Position numbers and translations under genes: made by a program
Shown here: piece after piece, positions 33,101 to 42,523 of the stretch
Position numbering within the stretch: position 1 is the stretch's first letter
Layout of the letters: each line of letters begins with the position of its first letter
The notes under the pieces: model-generated
The model's database searches: none
What the model was told of the DNA's origin: nothing
Seen by the model: the letters and a program-made list of their open reading frames with translations, nothing else
Assembly (NCBI GenBank): GCA_002633025.1
Contig: NMRB01000008.1
Location: 1,118,286 to 1,182,285, forward strand
DNA: 64,000 bases
From: Notospermus geniculatus
Lineage: Eukaryota > Nemertea > Pilidiophora > Heteronemertea > Lineidae
Reading direction: 5' to 3'

Positions 33101-36100
33101 CACGACGCAAATCGCACATCAATAAAGACTTTGATCCATACGATTTAAATATAACTGTCTTTTTTATCATCTACACATAAGAATGGTAAATACATAGGCC
33201 ATATCATACGGATTGTTCATAACACAAAGTATTGAAAAGTTCGACAACACTAATGCATTATGAAGTAACTACTGAATAGCAAAATACCCAAAGGGGTTGG
33301 AGTTCTAGCGAAAAGGCCTCGGGCGTTACATCAGTCACCATGGCAACCAGATACATTTCCACTTTTAAATTTGAAACCTCAAGTTAGGCAGAACACAATG
33401 ATTATTGATTGATAATCTGTATCAACTGATTTTGCCGATAATGATGTATATTAATGTACAGGAACTGATGCCAACAACATAGTTGGTTCCCTTCAACCAG
33501 ACATGGAAAAAAACACTATAGAATTGTGTTGAGCAAGAAACCTCCACCAGTAAAATCCAGACATTGGCCCAATTTGTGTAATAACTGGCGCAATACAACT
33601 TTTTCGACGGTCATGTGAAACTGGAGACAGAATGTGACAAAAATTTCTCCTCAATGCACAAAGCAATTATAACCCTTGTAACAGAAAACGGAGTATGATT
33701 CATTTGGTTCACCAGAAGCTTGACGGAATTTGTCTGCTATTTGATTAGGACATTGCATGTCTAGACTAGAAGCAGGTTGTGTTGGAATGGAGTGTCAACT
33801 TCAGAGAGTCCATGTATTAAAGGGTTTCCATCACTGACTCTTTCTGAGTGCAAATATCGCTGCCCTCATGTAATTAAGAGTTATTGATTCGGTATCGATT
33901 CCCCTTTTGCCATCAATAAGGGTTGGCCGATAAAAAGGGCTGATGTTGATAAAAAACTGTTAGGTCTGCTAACATAGGGCCCTGTTCATCATTCTGAGAT
34001 ACATGTAATCTGTGGTTGTCAGCATTCAAGCCTTACGTCACTGCGCACAAGTGGTTGTGTTTGTGTGTGGTGATTTATGGACCCAGCGTTTAAGAGCCAC
34101 TGATTACCTCAGGATGTGTTTATGAGGTTGATATTGTTTTATCCCTTCCAAACTGCGTGGTTCATGAAGTAAAGCTTTGGTAGACGTTAGACACAAGAAA
34201 ATCAAGTATATATTAATGCGATAGGCGAGTGAACCAGGGTTGCTTCAGTAGGTCCCATCATTTACACCTGTCTTGTTTCCAAGACCATGCCTTGTCAATA
34301 AAACTGATCAAACATGTTTTGTGCGCACAATACATAGGCCCGGCAGAGTCAATATTGGCCTATCCAATAAATGATTCAACTCAACACTAGGGCTTCCACC
34401 ACTTCCTCCATGTAATTCAGCCACCCACATTTTCACCAAGCAATTACATGAACATGTACTTGTATTGTCAACTGATACTTCCAACCTTTTGTGCTTCTCA
34501 GGTAGCACTGGTACAGCTCTCAATCTGGTGTAGTGCAAACATAAGGTCTTGTCACCTCTGATAGTGATAGGTTCAATCCCATGAGGCAGTCAACATCAGT
34601 TTTTTTCACGAACTCTTGTTTCAAAATGCATGAGATTTTACAGACTTTGGCCTTGGCAGTTATGAGTGAGACGGGTTTTTAAGATGACTATGAGGGACTG
34701 GCCCGATATCTGGAATTTCTGACTTACTTGTAATGAATAGGGGACATGCGCTTCATGGGGCTGGAAAACTTTGTTCATCACGGCACCCCCAAGGAGCAGG
34801 TCCGCCACTCTGAAAAAACAGATAGTTTCACATGAATATTGGCAAAAATATGTGAGCTCACTTATGAATTTTTGATATTGGTCATGGCGGAGTTACACAT
34901 GTATACCAAGTGACTTGCTCCTGCAGGAAAGTGAATTAGCACCATTCAGATTCAGAAGTCTAATCTGATGGATGATTGAAAAGGCAATGGCACCCTCGGC
35001 AGCTAAACAACCAGCATGACTATCACAATAAGGTCTCGGCTTTCCATCCCATCCCAGCTGACACGTCAAGTACACAGAAATCAATACAGAAGAATCCTTA
35101 TCACTGCAAAAATTTGCTGACTGCGCAGTGCCAATTTTCAATATTGGGGAAACTGAACAAAGCCTACTCTGTGAAGGGACAAGTGTAGTTTCCAGGGCAG
35201 TGGCAAATTTGGGAAATTTTACATGGTTGGCACATATTGGTAAGAAAGATACAATCTTTTATTTCTGAGAATACAGGTTTAATTCACAACCAGAGCCATT
35301 CCACACATGACAGAGAATGCAACTAGAGAGAGCATGCAGTGGTTCATTGTGACGTCACTTTTGACCATGCTGATGTCCACGACAAAGTGCACAATGTGTA
35401 TTTAGATCCCGTCATGGGTTGAAGTCACACACTCCACTGCGCCGACGAAAAAGTGCACCAAATGGGTCGACGAAGTCATTTGCCGTCCAATATGGCGGAT
35501 TTAGACTGATCACATGACGTGATGACGTCACATGCATGCTCTCTATAGTCATAGAAGTTTATTTTTTGGACCAGGATGCGGTTTTGGATGCTCTTGCGAG
35601 AATCTCCCTTACCTTTTGACCATTGCAGGATTGTACAGGTATATCTTGAGGAACTGCTGGTCTTTTGGGTGGTATCCATAGAATGGTCTGCAAATAGAAC
35701 AACTCTATAAGTCACAGATTACCGTATATAAGAGTATGATACATCGGTACATGTATTTTGGAGCTACATGTAGAGAGTTATCATTTCAGTACTCAGTGTT
35801 TCCGCCAGAGGATACTGAGGGTATTATGCTACCCTCAAAGGAACAGAAAAGGGCCATTTTCTTTAATTTCATGGGGTTTTTGTTGATTTTGAAGAAATTA
35901 GTATCCTCAAAAAAATTTCTGGTAGAGACCCTGGTATTGTACAGGACCTTCATCCACCTCATATTCATCTTAGTGTTGAGTGGTGGATTTGAAATAAATA
36001 CCGTAGACTGTGTGCTGTGGTTATGATTTGAGACTTTCAGTCTTGGTATTCAGTATGATCAAAAATAGATAATACCGGTATCTATTTTAGGTATGATGTA

Positions 36101-38888
36101 GGGTATTCAATGTTTTTCTTTGGCGATAAGTGCGGGGGTTTTCTGTCTTGGGTCTCAGATGTTAGGTATCTTTTGTGGAGATTCAGTCATAGACTTCAGC
36201 AACAATTAGAAATATCTTGGTATGACTTGCAGTTACATTGTCAATTTGTTGACTTGCCAACAGCGCATTGTACTTCGCAGCACAACCAAATGGCAAGCCT
36301 CGTCCACAAAGTGTTAATCGTGAAGCTTCAGTGCTGAGCCCAGCCATAATCCATTAATTTCACACAATTTTGGTAATAAAGAAACTTATGCGGTTTCAAA
36401 GCCTCCATAAATGCAGATACTGCACAATAGGTGTTGACCTGAGGCGCCAAACTTTTACACCTGCAGTTCAAATGATCATTTGAATGGCGTAACCATGATC
36501 CACTGAGATGGCAGCTCATCATCCCCCGGGGGACCCAGGCAAACAATGACCTTCATCTAAAATGAAACATCAGGATATCCATTCACCCAGTGACTGCCCT
36601 CATACAGAACAAAACTTCACTGTTTTCTAATTTTGGACCAGGATACCAGAATAACACACTGTGCAAACTCTACAATCAGACCACACAGTACTGTGTTTCA
36701 AGTTCAGGTGAAACAATATTTTGAGTCACCTTAGGTAAACTCTTTGAAAATGACACAAGGACATGACAACCGAACTCACGAGGTCACTCTCATCATTACT
36801 CAACCAGCACATAGTCACCAGCCCTGATTTATGGACAAAGAAACCTGTTCTATCATATTCATAACAAAGTATTAAAACTGGCCTCGATAACTGCAAGCAT
36901 CAACACATTTGCAAGGTTTCATAGGTGTGGCTGAAAGCTTTTCAGTGGATCTATTTGTTGTATCAAGAACCATTCTTGGTTGTATGCATAACTCAAATGC
37001 GAAAACAACTGACTTTGATAGCATTAACGACCACCTGAGCTCGGTGGTTTCTATTTACTTGAAATTCATTTCCACTTCCATATCAGTGGAAAAGGTACCT
37101 GAGGACAGTGAGATAATGTCCTTCATTGAGAGGTGTTCAATTTAAGAGGTGAAAATGCACAGAATGACCAATATGGGACTCAACTAATAGCATCCTCAAT
37201 AGAGAGGTCCAACCCCCTCAGCAGAGGTGTTCTCTAATAGAGGTTCCACTGTCGAGGGTCTTATCACACCCCGTAAAGAGACAATTCCCGCAAAGCAACA
37301 AGAGTCATAAATATCAGTAATATTTAATGTATAATTTATATTCATTGTAAAAATAATTGATTTTTGATGCATGTGTTGGCCTACTATGTGTAAGAACTTG
37401 TTTTGACTAGCCTATTCTCTAGTGTCAATGATATCTGAGAGATTATGCCATTGACCTGAATCTGAAGAGAACAAACATGCACTGAATTTCCTTCACAATG
37501 GCTTTCATGAACCACATTCAGAGTAAAGTTGGTGTTACACATCTGTTTGATCAACTTTGGTTTATTTGAGACCAGCATTCGACCCACAATTCGTCTCAAA
37601 TGAAACAAGTTGATCAAATTATGGCGTCATCACACACTAGCATTATATTCTCATGAAATTATGATAACAATCAATATAGAGGACGTGCAGCAACGATTAT
37701 GACATCACCGCGACGTCGAGATGCCGCCATTTTGGACGGCACGTCCAATGCATTCATAGCGTCAGATGCCGTCCAAAATGGCTGACGTGCGAATTATGAC
37801 GTCAATGATGACGTCACGTGCACATGGTCTATAGGCTGTTAGGATATTGATGCAGTTATTTTTACTTATCTAAATTCCAGGTCATTTTTCTGCACGTTCG
37901 TGATGAAGAGTAGCATGAATGTTTGCCAAAGGGGCTGTTCGTTTTCGTTACTTGAGGAATCTGAGTTGTGATCCTTGGGAAAACGGAAAAAAGCTATGCA
38001 CTTGCAAATTGCAGGGATTATTTGTTGTGCTGTACAGAATAATCGCTGCAATTTGCAGCTTCATAGCTTTCTCCATTTTCTCAAGGATCACAACTCAAAT
38101 TCCTCAATTGATCAAAATGAACAGCCCCTTTTATCATCAGAACTCCGAACAGAACAAATGAGAATCAAGAGCAGTACACTTTTTTGAGAAGATTCACATT
38201 CTTATTCCTGAAGTAATCTCAACTAAATCTTCCAAATTTTGCAAGTAGCCCAGCAATACTTACATGCCCGATACCAGTGAAATCTTGAAGACATGTTGTG
38301 ACGTGGATGCTGCATTTCCAAGAGCGACGTTCAAGGCTTTATCGACGCTGGAGGCAAACTGCTTGAGATACTTGTCCGATGGCTCAGGGCCATCATGCGG
38401 CACGAACAGGTATGGAAACACACCGTGCACGTGCATACATGTCTTCTGACCTGGAATACAGACCATGAATTTCGTAAGAAAAGATTTTGGTGGACATGGC
38501 AATGTTGAAGGCCAGTGAGCAGCTTGAAAGGCACTAGAAACCTGTCACATAGGTGTTCACTGGAAAGCTCTGTGCGAGCACTTTCCAATGAATACCAATC
38601 TGGCGGGGTTTTCTGCAAGATTTCAGGATTTGGTAGGTTTATTGCTTTAAATTAAATTGCCACTCTCTGGCGCTGTAAGGGTTAATTCATGATCTTGTCA
38701 ATGTTGAGACTGAATGCCAGATGGTTGTTCCACCAAGATGACAACCTACCAGCTGGTGTAGAGCCATAGATCCTGAACACGGGGACCTTCTTGGCCTCAG
38801 TCCCGCGGAAATCGGAGAAACAGACATCAAAGTTGCGGATGGGATTGGACAGGTAGTAATCAGTGGTGACGATCCTCAGAGAGAACAT
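15106..38888 (-). CDS. REV3L: REV3L, DNA polymerase zeta catalytic subunit, 5' part (copy B; truncated in the large exon)
   Basis: Exons: 38750-38888 (start MFSLRIVTTDYYL), 38264-38450 (LNVALGNAASTSQHVFK), 35613-35687 (PFYGYHPKDQQFLKIYLYN), 34728-34809 (MNKVFQPHEAHVPYSLQ), 29651-29726 (LFMDYNLYGMNMINVAAAKF), 29296-29497, 23676-23773 (CELEVDVIAADILNRLEIE), 23145-23249 (ANPGLMALWEDEKERRR), 22765-22849, 19652-19800, 19240-19374, 18849-19092, 18624-18733, 15106-18416. A second copy of exons 5 and 6 lies at 24577-24652 and 24224-24425. Phases close throughout, giving 1665 residues. The N-terminal blocks align closely with vertebrate REV3L, the B-family polymerase subunit that extends primers past lesions with REV7. 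The last exon encodes low-complexity Pro/Met/His-rich sequence and ends in TAA (15106-15108), which lies just outside the copy A/B homology; copy A reads on there. The polymerase domain is absent from this copy. The truncation is more likely an assembly or rearrangement effect than a natural end. Confidence 0.92.
15109..20001. repeat. Segmental duplication, copy B (partner 302-6490)
   Basis: This contains REV3L exons 10-14 and their introns. It is shorter than copy A because it lacks four intronic blocks, including the elements at 4380-4647, 5674-5964 and 6173-6316. The left limit is the trinucleotide run at 15109-15122, directly beside ERCC6L2 exon 1. To the right it continues into unique REV3L intron beyond 20001, whereas the partner ends at the N gap. 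Confidence 0.85.
16497..17042 (-). repeat. Met/Pro/Gly/His-rich low-complexity coding tract in REV3L
   Basis: About 180 codons are dominated by loose repeats of the form MGHNMP, GPNIPP, MPMGHN and PGPHNM. The matching tract in copy A is at 1690-2235. The reading frame is intact in both copies, so the tract is tolerated as protein. I know of no equivalent in vertebrate REV3L, whose central exon is disordered but Ser/Lys-rich. Confidence 0.8.
19975..20176. mobile_element. MITE with GTGACCCTGCACAGCAAAA ends, copy 1
   Basis: Left CCACAGCAAAACCAGTCGC and right GCGACTGGTTTTGCTGTG are inverted complements about 140 bases apart, and the right end extends into CAGGGTCACAA. A related copy is at 57312-57515. 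The first arm also occurs at 6473-6490, where copy A runs into the assembly gap. Confidence 0.6.
20203..20320. mobile_element. Foldback element GGCCCGTATTTTAGAATG, copy 1
   Basis: Near-perfect hairpin with arms of about 53 bases: GGCCCGTATTTTAGAATG opens it and CATTCTAAAATACGGGCC closes it. Other copies are at 44676-44794 and 46015-46135, with a diverged one at 21530-21648. There is no coding capacity. Confidence 0.7.
20931..21304. repeat. Large imperfect hairpin, arms about 170 bases
   Basis: The left arm contains CTTTCATCGTAACGACTTCT, GTTTCTTGAAGTT and TCTAATCCATTGTCTC. The right arm contains their complements in reverse order (AGAAGTCGTATTAACCATGAAAG, AACTTCAAGAAAC, GAGACAATGGATTAGA). The centre is near 21110. 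This is probably a foldback transposon; RNA from either strand would form a long stem. Confidence 0.7.
21530..21648. mobile_element. Diverged foldback of the GGCCCGTATTTTAGAA family
   Basis: Outer arms GGCCGTATTTTAGAACGTTC and GAACATTCTAAAATACGACC match the family at 20203-20320. The inner arm differs (taagg/ccttaa words), so this is an older or separate subfamily. Confidence 0.55.
22205..22360 (-). mobile_element. tRNA-derived SINE with A- and B-box-like motifs
   Basis: Read on the minus strand, the block begins GTGTCAGAGTGGCGCAGTGG (A-box-like TGGCGCAGTGG) and about 30 bases later has GGGTTCGATTATC (B-box-like). This spacing and order resemble a tRNA-derived polymerase III promoter. Related words recur at 7318-7440. 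Confidence 0.55.
23475..23600. mobile_element. Foldback element in REV3L intron
   Basis: The arms CCGATAGCACTAACAG and CTGTTAGTGCTATCGG form the core of a hairpin bounded by GGGCCG and CGGCCC-like ends. It lies between exons 7 and 8 of REV3L. No second copy was noticed in the window. Confidence 0.55.
24928..25115. mobile_element. Pogo/Tigger-type MITE, copy in duplication unit 1
   Basis: The ends match CAGTGGAACCTC and GAGGTTCCACTG with interior words aggacacctctc and gaggtgtccttaa. The family recurs at 25151-25316, 30002-30185, 30220-30384 and 58899-59076. The left end is diverged here. Confidence 0.55.
25151..25316. mobile_element. Pogo/Tigger-type MITE with TA target site
   Basis: CAGTGGAACCTCCCTTAG at the left and GCGAGGTTCCAGTG at the right are inverted complements flanked by TA on each side. 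TA duplication and CAGTGGAACC ends fit pogo/Tigger-derived non-autonomous elements. Confidence 0.65.
25925..26065 (-). mobile_element. SINE-like repeat with TGGCGCAGTGG motif
   Basis: On the minus strand CCCTGGGTTGGAGAGTGGCG leads into CAGTGGTGACAGCTGTCGAG and AAAAAGTGGCAGGTG. The duplicate is at 30996-31136 and a diverged relative at about 48060-48115. The A-box-like motif suggests a tRNA-derived origin; a B box is not clear. Confidence 0.4.
26282..26400. mobile_element. Foldback insertion present only in duplication unit 1
   Basis: GGCTGGTATTCATAAAAG and CTTTTATGAATACCAGCC bound a 119-bp hairpin flanked by aat on both sides. The matching site in unit 2 (near 31350) is uninterrupted, which defines the exact insertion and a 3-bp duplication. 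Confidence 0.75.
27832..28026. mobile_element. Insertion with TAACCAGGTTTTCGAAG repeats, unit 1 only
   Basis: TAACCAGGTTTTCGAAG and CTTCGAAAACCTGGTTA are exact inverted complements within a block of about 195 bases that is absent from unit 2 (near 32772). The interior has a GC-rich GCCCGACC tandem run and one undetermined base at 27939. Exact ends are uncertain by a few bases. Confidence 0.65.
30002..30185. mobile_element. Pogo/Tigger-type MITE, unit 2 counterpart of 24928-25115
   Basis: Same element and position as in unit 1, with the right end GAGAGGTTCCACCG. Being shared, it was inserted before the two copies separated. Confidence 0.55.
30220..30384. mobile_element. Pogo/Tigger-type MITE, unit 2 counterpart of 25151-25316
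   Basis: CAGTGGAACCTCCCTTAG and GCGAGGTTCCACTG ends are flanked by TA. It is shared with unit 1. Confidence 0.65.
35324..35546. mobile_element. CRE-rich hairpin element, copy 1
   Basis: The outer words AGAGAGCATGCA and TGCATGCTCTCT pair, and each arm carries TGACGTCA. The interior has GCCGTCCAATATGGCGG, resembling words inside 37674-37833 and 49605-49810. It lies just downstream of REV3L exon 3 (35613-35687). Confidence 0.5.
35794..35933. mobile_element. MITE of the CAGTGTTTCYGCCAG family, copy 2
   Basis: CAGTGTTTCCGCCAGAGG at the left and a diverged GGTAGAGACCCTG at the right, flanked by gtact and gtatt (4 of 5). Interior as in 6173-6316. It lies in REV3L intron 2. Confidence 0.6.
37674..37833. 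mobile_element. CRE-rich hairpin element, copy 2
   Basis: GCCGCCATTTTGGACGGCA and TGCCGTCCAAAATGGCTGA are inverted complements in the centre. The flanks carry GACGTC and TGACGTCA words and a CTATAG end. It is in REV3L intron 2. Confidence 0.5.
37930..38129. mobile_element. Long-TIR foldback element AGGGGCTGTTC, copy 2
   Basis: Same element as 14055-14250, in the reverse orientation, with about 90-base arms closed by AGGGGCTGTTC and GAACAGCCCCT. It lies in REV3L intron 2, about 130 bases from exon 2 (38264-38450). Confidence 0.65.
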
Positions 38889-39106
38889 GTTGCATCAGAG
38901 CTGAAATACACAGGGCAATCCATGTCAAATAAATAAAACACTTCAATGAAATTGTACATTATTGCAGGGATCGAGCTACCCACCAGCCAAGTCGCCATGA
39001 AACAGACAGCCAACTTTCACTTGCCTGAACAGAATACATGTTGTATATGGTTGGATAAAGACGAATTTCCTTTTTCATGACAAACACTAAAAGATTCTGA
39101 CGTTAA

Positions 39107-40025
39107 AGGTATGGTTCAAAAGGCTCCAATCGTTTACACATGGCTTAAATATGGCCAGAAAATAATTTCTGTCTGGTTTGTAAGAAAATCCAACCGCTGG
39201 GATTTTGTTATTAAGGGTTTAAAAATCGATTTTGCAAAAAACGAAATTATTTTCCCCAGAGCCATGACGTCATAATTGATGACGTCATCTCGACCCCCTG
39301 CCACCCGCGTGCTGACACAAAACATGGCGGAATGCGAAGAAAATGTCCGAGATAAACGATGAAGAAAACAACGAAGAATCGAGTGCTTCCAGTGAGTTAA
39401 GTCAGTTTACAGCTACTGACATTTTCTTAGTGATTCGGACGATAGCCTGGCCTGTTCAATGGCAAATGTCGACGCAGCAAAAGTGGATTTTGGAGCTGTG
39501 ATAGTACCGTATATTTCCGAATCTCAACGAACCATGCACAGGCCTATGCACGTCATGCACCACTACACACACACGTCGCGTCGTCGGCGAGTTGAAAGCC
39601 GTGCATCGGGCGTGCCGTTCCGACCCATTTAAAACTTACTCCATCATCCTCCAGGAAACTGTGGGTCGCAGTTCCCTTCTGTAAGTTCCTCAAATGCTGA
39701 CAATGGTTTAAAATACATTTTTGCCGTGCCTGTAGGTAAAAACAGCTGCTGAAACAGTCCACACCGCGCCGACATGACTTGTTCGTCCAGTGTTTACGTT
39801 CGGTTGTCAAGGGGAAGGGGGTCGAGATGACGTCATCACGACTCCAATTTGTGAAATGCTAAGCAACGTTAAATAATTTCGTTTCAAAAGAGGGTGGCAT
39901 TTTGAGGGATAAAAATCCCTATAAATCTAACACCAGTGATACGAAACAAACCAAACTTTCACAACTTCGCCTTCTGGCCATTTCCTCAATGTTGAAATGA
40001 AAATTGGCGCCTTTGAACTATACCT
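39107..40025. mobile_element. Non-autonomous TTAA-target element upstream of REV3L
   Basis: AGGTATGGTTCAAAAGG at the left and the complement of CGCCTTTGAACTATACCT at the right are near-perfect inverted repeats, flanked by TTAA at 39103-39106 and 40026-40029. TTAA duplications are typical of piggyBac and Kolobok elements. Inside are paired TGACGTCAT palindromes near both ends (about 39262-39292 and 39828-39838). A broken open frame near 39430-39630 contains VIVPYISES. No transposase is recognisable. The element begins about 215 bases upstream of the REV3L start codon. Confidence 0.65.
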
Positions 40026-40556
40026 TTAACAGGGTCATCAAAAACGTCATTAGTAATGTCAACTCTCTGCTGAGAAGACTAGAATTAGTTTTTCTTTGAT
40101 AATTCAGTTAGCTCTTGAAATAATTACCCACCAGCGGACCGCTACATCTCCTAACAAAATTAGTGTGTGCCTACACATCAACCAGTCTCCTAACTGTTTA
40201 CAGCTAGGCGATGAAAGAAACTGGGAGGATATGACGTTTGTTCATGTGCCATTATATCAATACCACTGTCGACTGTGCCTTCATTCATCCACTTTTTTAC
40301 TTCCCTGAAGGGAAGTTGAACTTTCCAGCAGTGTTTGAGACTCCATTTCCAAAAACAATTTCCTGAACATAGGCTAAAGAGGTTTCCCACGTGACGTCAT
40401 AAAGGCCATGTTGGCCGTCAAATTGATGTGTTTCCTGAAGAAACGTCAAGATGACGCGATGACATTATTTTGTGTGCTGTCTCGTCACGTCAGGTGTAAT
40501 GTCAATCCAAGTGTCGCACCCTATTGATGCCAGTTTGCGTCATTTTGACGGTCAGT

Positions 40557-40680
40557 CAGCGTTTCCGCCAGAGGGGGGATGGGGGATATGCCCCCCCCCC
40601 ATAAACAGTTAAAAGTACTCAAAATTTGTGTTTTTGACCAGGAATTCTGTCAAATTTTCACTGCCAGTCACATAATTTGA
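40557..40680. mobile_element. Partial MITE of the CAGTGTTTCYGCCAG family
   Basis: Starts CAGCGTTTCCGCCAGAGGG and shares aattctgtcaaattttc with 42378-42523. The right terminal repeat is missing. Confidence 0.45.
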
Positions 40681-41302
40681 TGACCTTAGTGGGATTCCTC
40701 TATATAGAAATCACCAAGTATTCGGATCGAATCTGAATGTGGTTTTTTGGCTTGGTCGTCTGAACGGCCCTAATATTATTAAAGAACTCAAACTAAGTGC
40801 ACCACATACCTATTATATCACACAAAAGATGAGTACCCCGCTTAGATTGTAAATTCTGTTATGAATGGGACTATGAGCTCATTTTTTTGTGCACACAAAC
40901 TAGGCAAGTGTTATCTCAACTTGACCTGGCATTGGCAAGCCTGGATGGGTGGAGGCGGAATTTTCCTGGCAGTCTGTGCAGGCACACTCAATTTTTTTCA
41001 ATCCACTGGCAAGCAGATGGCAACAGGTGGCACACTTGCACAACGTTTTGTTATGCACCACGCATTCAATCAGAGGATGGACTACAACTTGACTGATAAA
41101 CTGAAGCATCTGTGGCGTCATGAAGTCAAACAGCTGCAGACGAAACATGTGGCATCTGTAGTGGGTCCTCTACATGAATTCACGGGCAAAAGTACAAAAC
41201 AATAGGAAGTATTTGACATCTCGACTAACTCAGCTCCTCCTAGGCCTATGAGTACTTCAAAAGATTAAAATAATGGGAAGCCAGTTGCGTAACCAAACTT
41301 AC

Positions 41303-41399
41303 GGGTATGGGGTTAACCTCGAGTTCGGTATTCCATTGATGGAAACATCCAGTTCCAATGGGTAGCTTGTCTTCTAAATCAACCATGACTTCATCATCA
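41303..41399 (-). other. Possible orphan exon of an unidentified gene
   Basis: A 97-base block on the minus strand has a strong acceptor (TTCATTCCAG) and donor (GTAAGT) and a single open frame reading DDEVMVDLEDKLPIGTG then CFHQWNTELEVNPIP. I do not recognise the family. No partner exons were found nearby, so it may be an untranslated or alternative 5' exon of REV3L, a gene remnant, or chance. Confidence 0.3.
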
Positions 41400-42377
41400 C
41401 TGGAATGAAACAGCAAAATACATCAATTACCGGGTACCAGGACATTCGACCCGTACAGGTGCCTACAGGTCGACATTGTGTCCTGAAGGAACTCGCGGCA
41501 ACAAGCTTTCCGGCGATGGAAGCAACTCAGTTACCAATTTTGTCGACCTGCGCGCGCTTGCATCTCTGAGCAACTGCCGGATGCATCATGAGCGTGCTGT
41601 TCAAGGTATATAACTGCCAGTTGTTCCGCATTCCTCTCAATCACTGAAATGTCGACCTGCGCATGGTGGTTTTTTTATCTGCAACGGATCCGTTGAGTTG
41701 CTTCAAGACGCAATGTCGACCTGTGGGCACCTTACCATGCCAGCTGGATTCCTCATTACAAGTGTTCAAAAGTGGCGGGCTGCCCGCCACTGATTATCTG
41801 AATAGGTAAGGTATTAAAATCTGGCCAGTCTGGACACTTGTAGTTGTTACATGTACACCCCTCACAGTCAGGGGTGTTACATGTACCCGGTACACATAAA
41901 TGAAGAAATTACTAATATTTCGAAAATGTTCCCTGTCGATTTTTACCAAAAGTGCATGCCTCCAGTTCGATTATAGATAGGCCTACTCCTCAATCCCTCA
42001 TTTTTGGCTAAATTTTTGATGAATGATGATGACTAATTGACAGAGCCACGCCCTCGATGACTTCATGATCCTCACACTCATTTCTAAATGTATCATCCTA
42101 AGCCTCCTTTGTTCCAAATAGCTTCCAACTTGATCACAGGTGGCGAGAAAAGAGGATTACTGCTCAAGTGGATCACACTCTACAGCAGATGTTCCCACCA
42201 CGGTTCTCACTGAGCTGCATGCAACAAGCATGAGTAAGACACAGAAAGATCAGGATCACGGATGAAACGGACATGGCACGAACTGAATACAGTTGTATCA
42301 AATCACACTGGTCCTTTTGACTGGTTCATTAAGTTTTCACAACTTATAGTTTTACAGCGTCAACTAGCCACAAGCAC

Positions 42378-42523
42378 CAGTGTTTCTGCCAGAGGGGGGT
42401 ACAGGGGGGTATGTCCCCTTCATAAAAAGTTGAAATTTTTAGTCAAAATTTGTGTTTTCGACCAAGAATTCTGTCAAATTTTCTCCTTGCCCCCCCTTTA
42501 AAAAATTCCTGGCAGAAACACTG
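42378..42523. mobile_element. MITE of the CAGTGTTTCYGCCAG family, complete
   Basis: CAGTGTTTCTGCCAGAGG and CCTGGCAGAAACACTG are inverted complements, flanked by agcac (42373-42377 and 42524-42528). The interior differs from the 6173-6316 group and marks a second subfamily. Confidence 0.7.

Larger units (their letters stand above)
29196..33936. repeat. Tandem duplication unit 2 (REV3L exons 5 and 6)
   Basis: This is the direct repeat of 24127-29195, starting at the same CAACACTTAAAACGACG word and ending at GGTTGGCCGATAAAAA. It contains REV3L exons 29651-29726 and 29296-29497. It lacks the two insertions seen in unit 1. The join between the units is seamless. Confidence 0.88.

Noticed and set aside
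40861-41205. A 114-codon plus-strand frame and overlapping minus-strand frame with Cys residues
   Set aside because: No family recognised, no supporting splice sites or neighbours, and both strands are open, as expected by chance.
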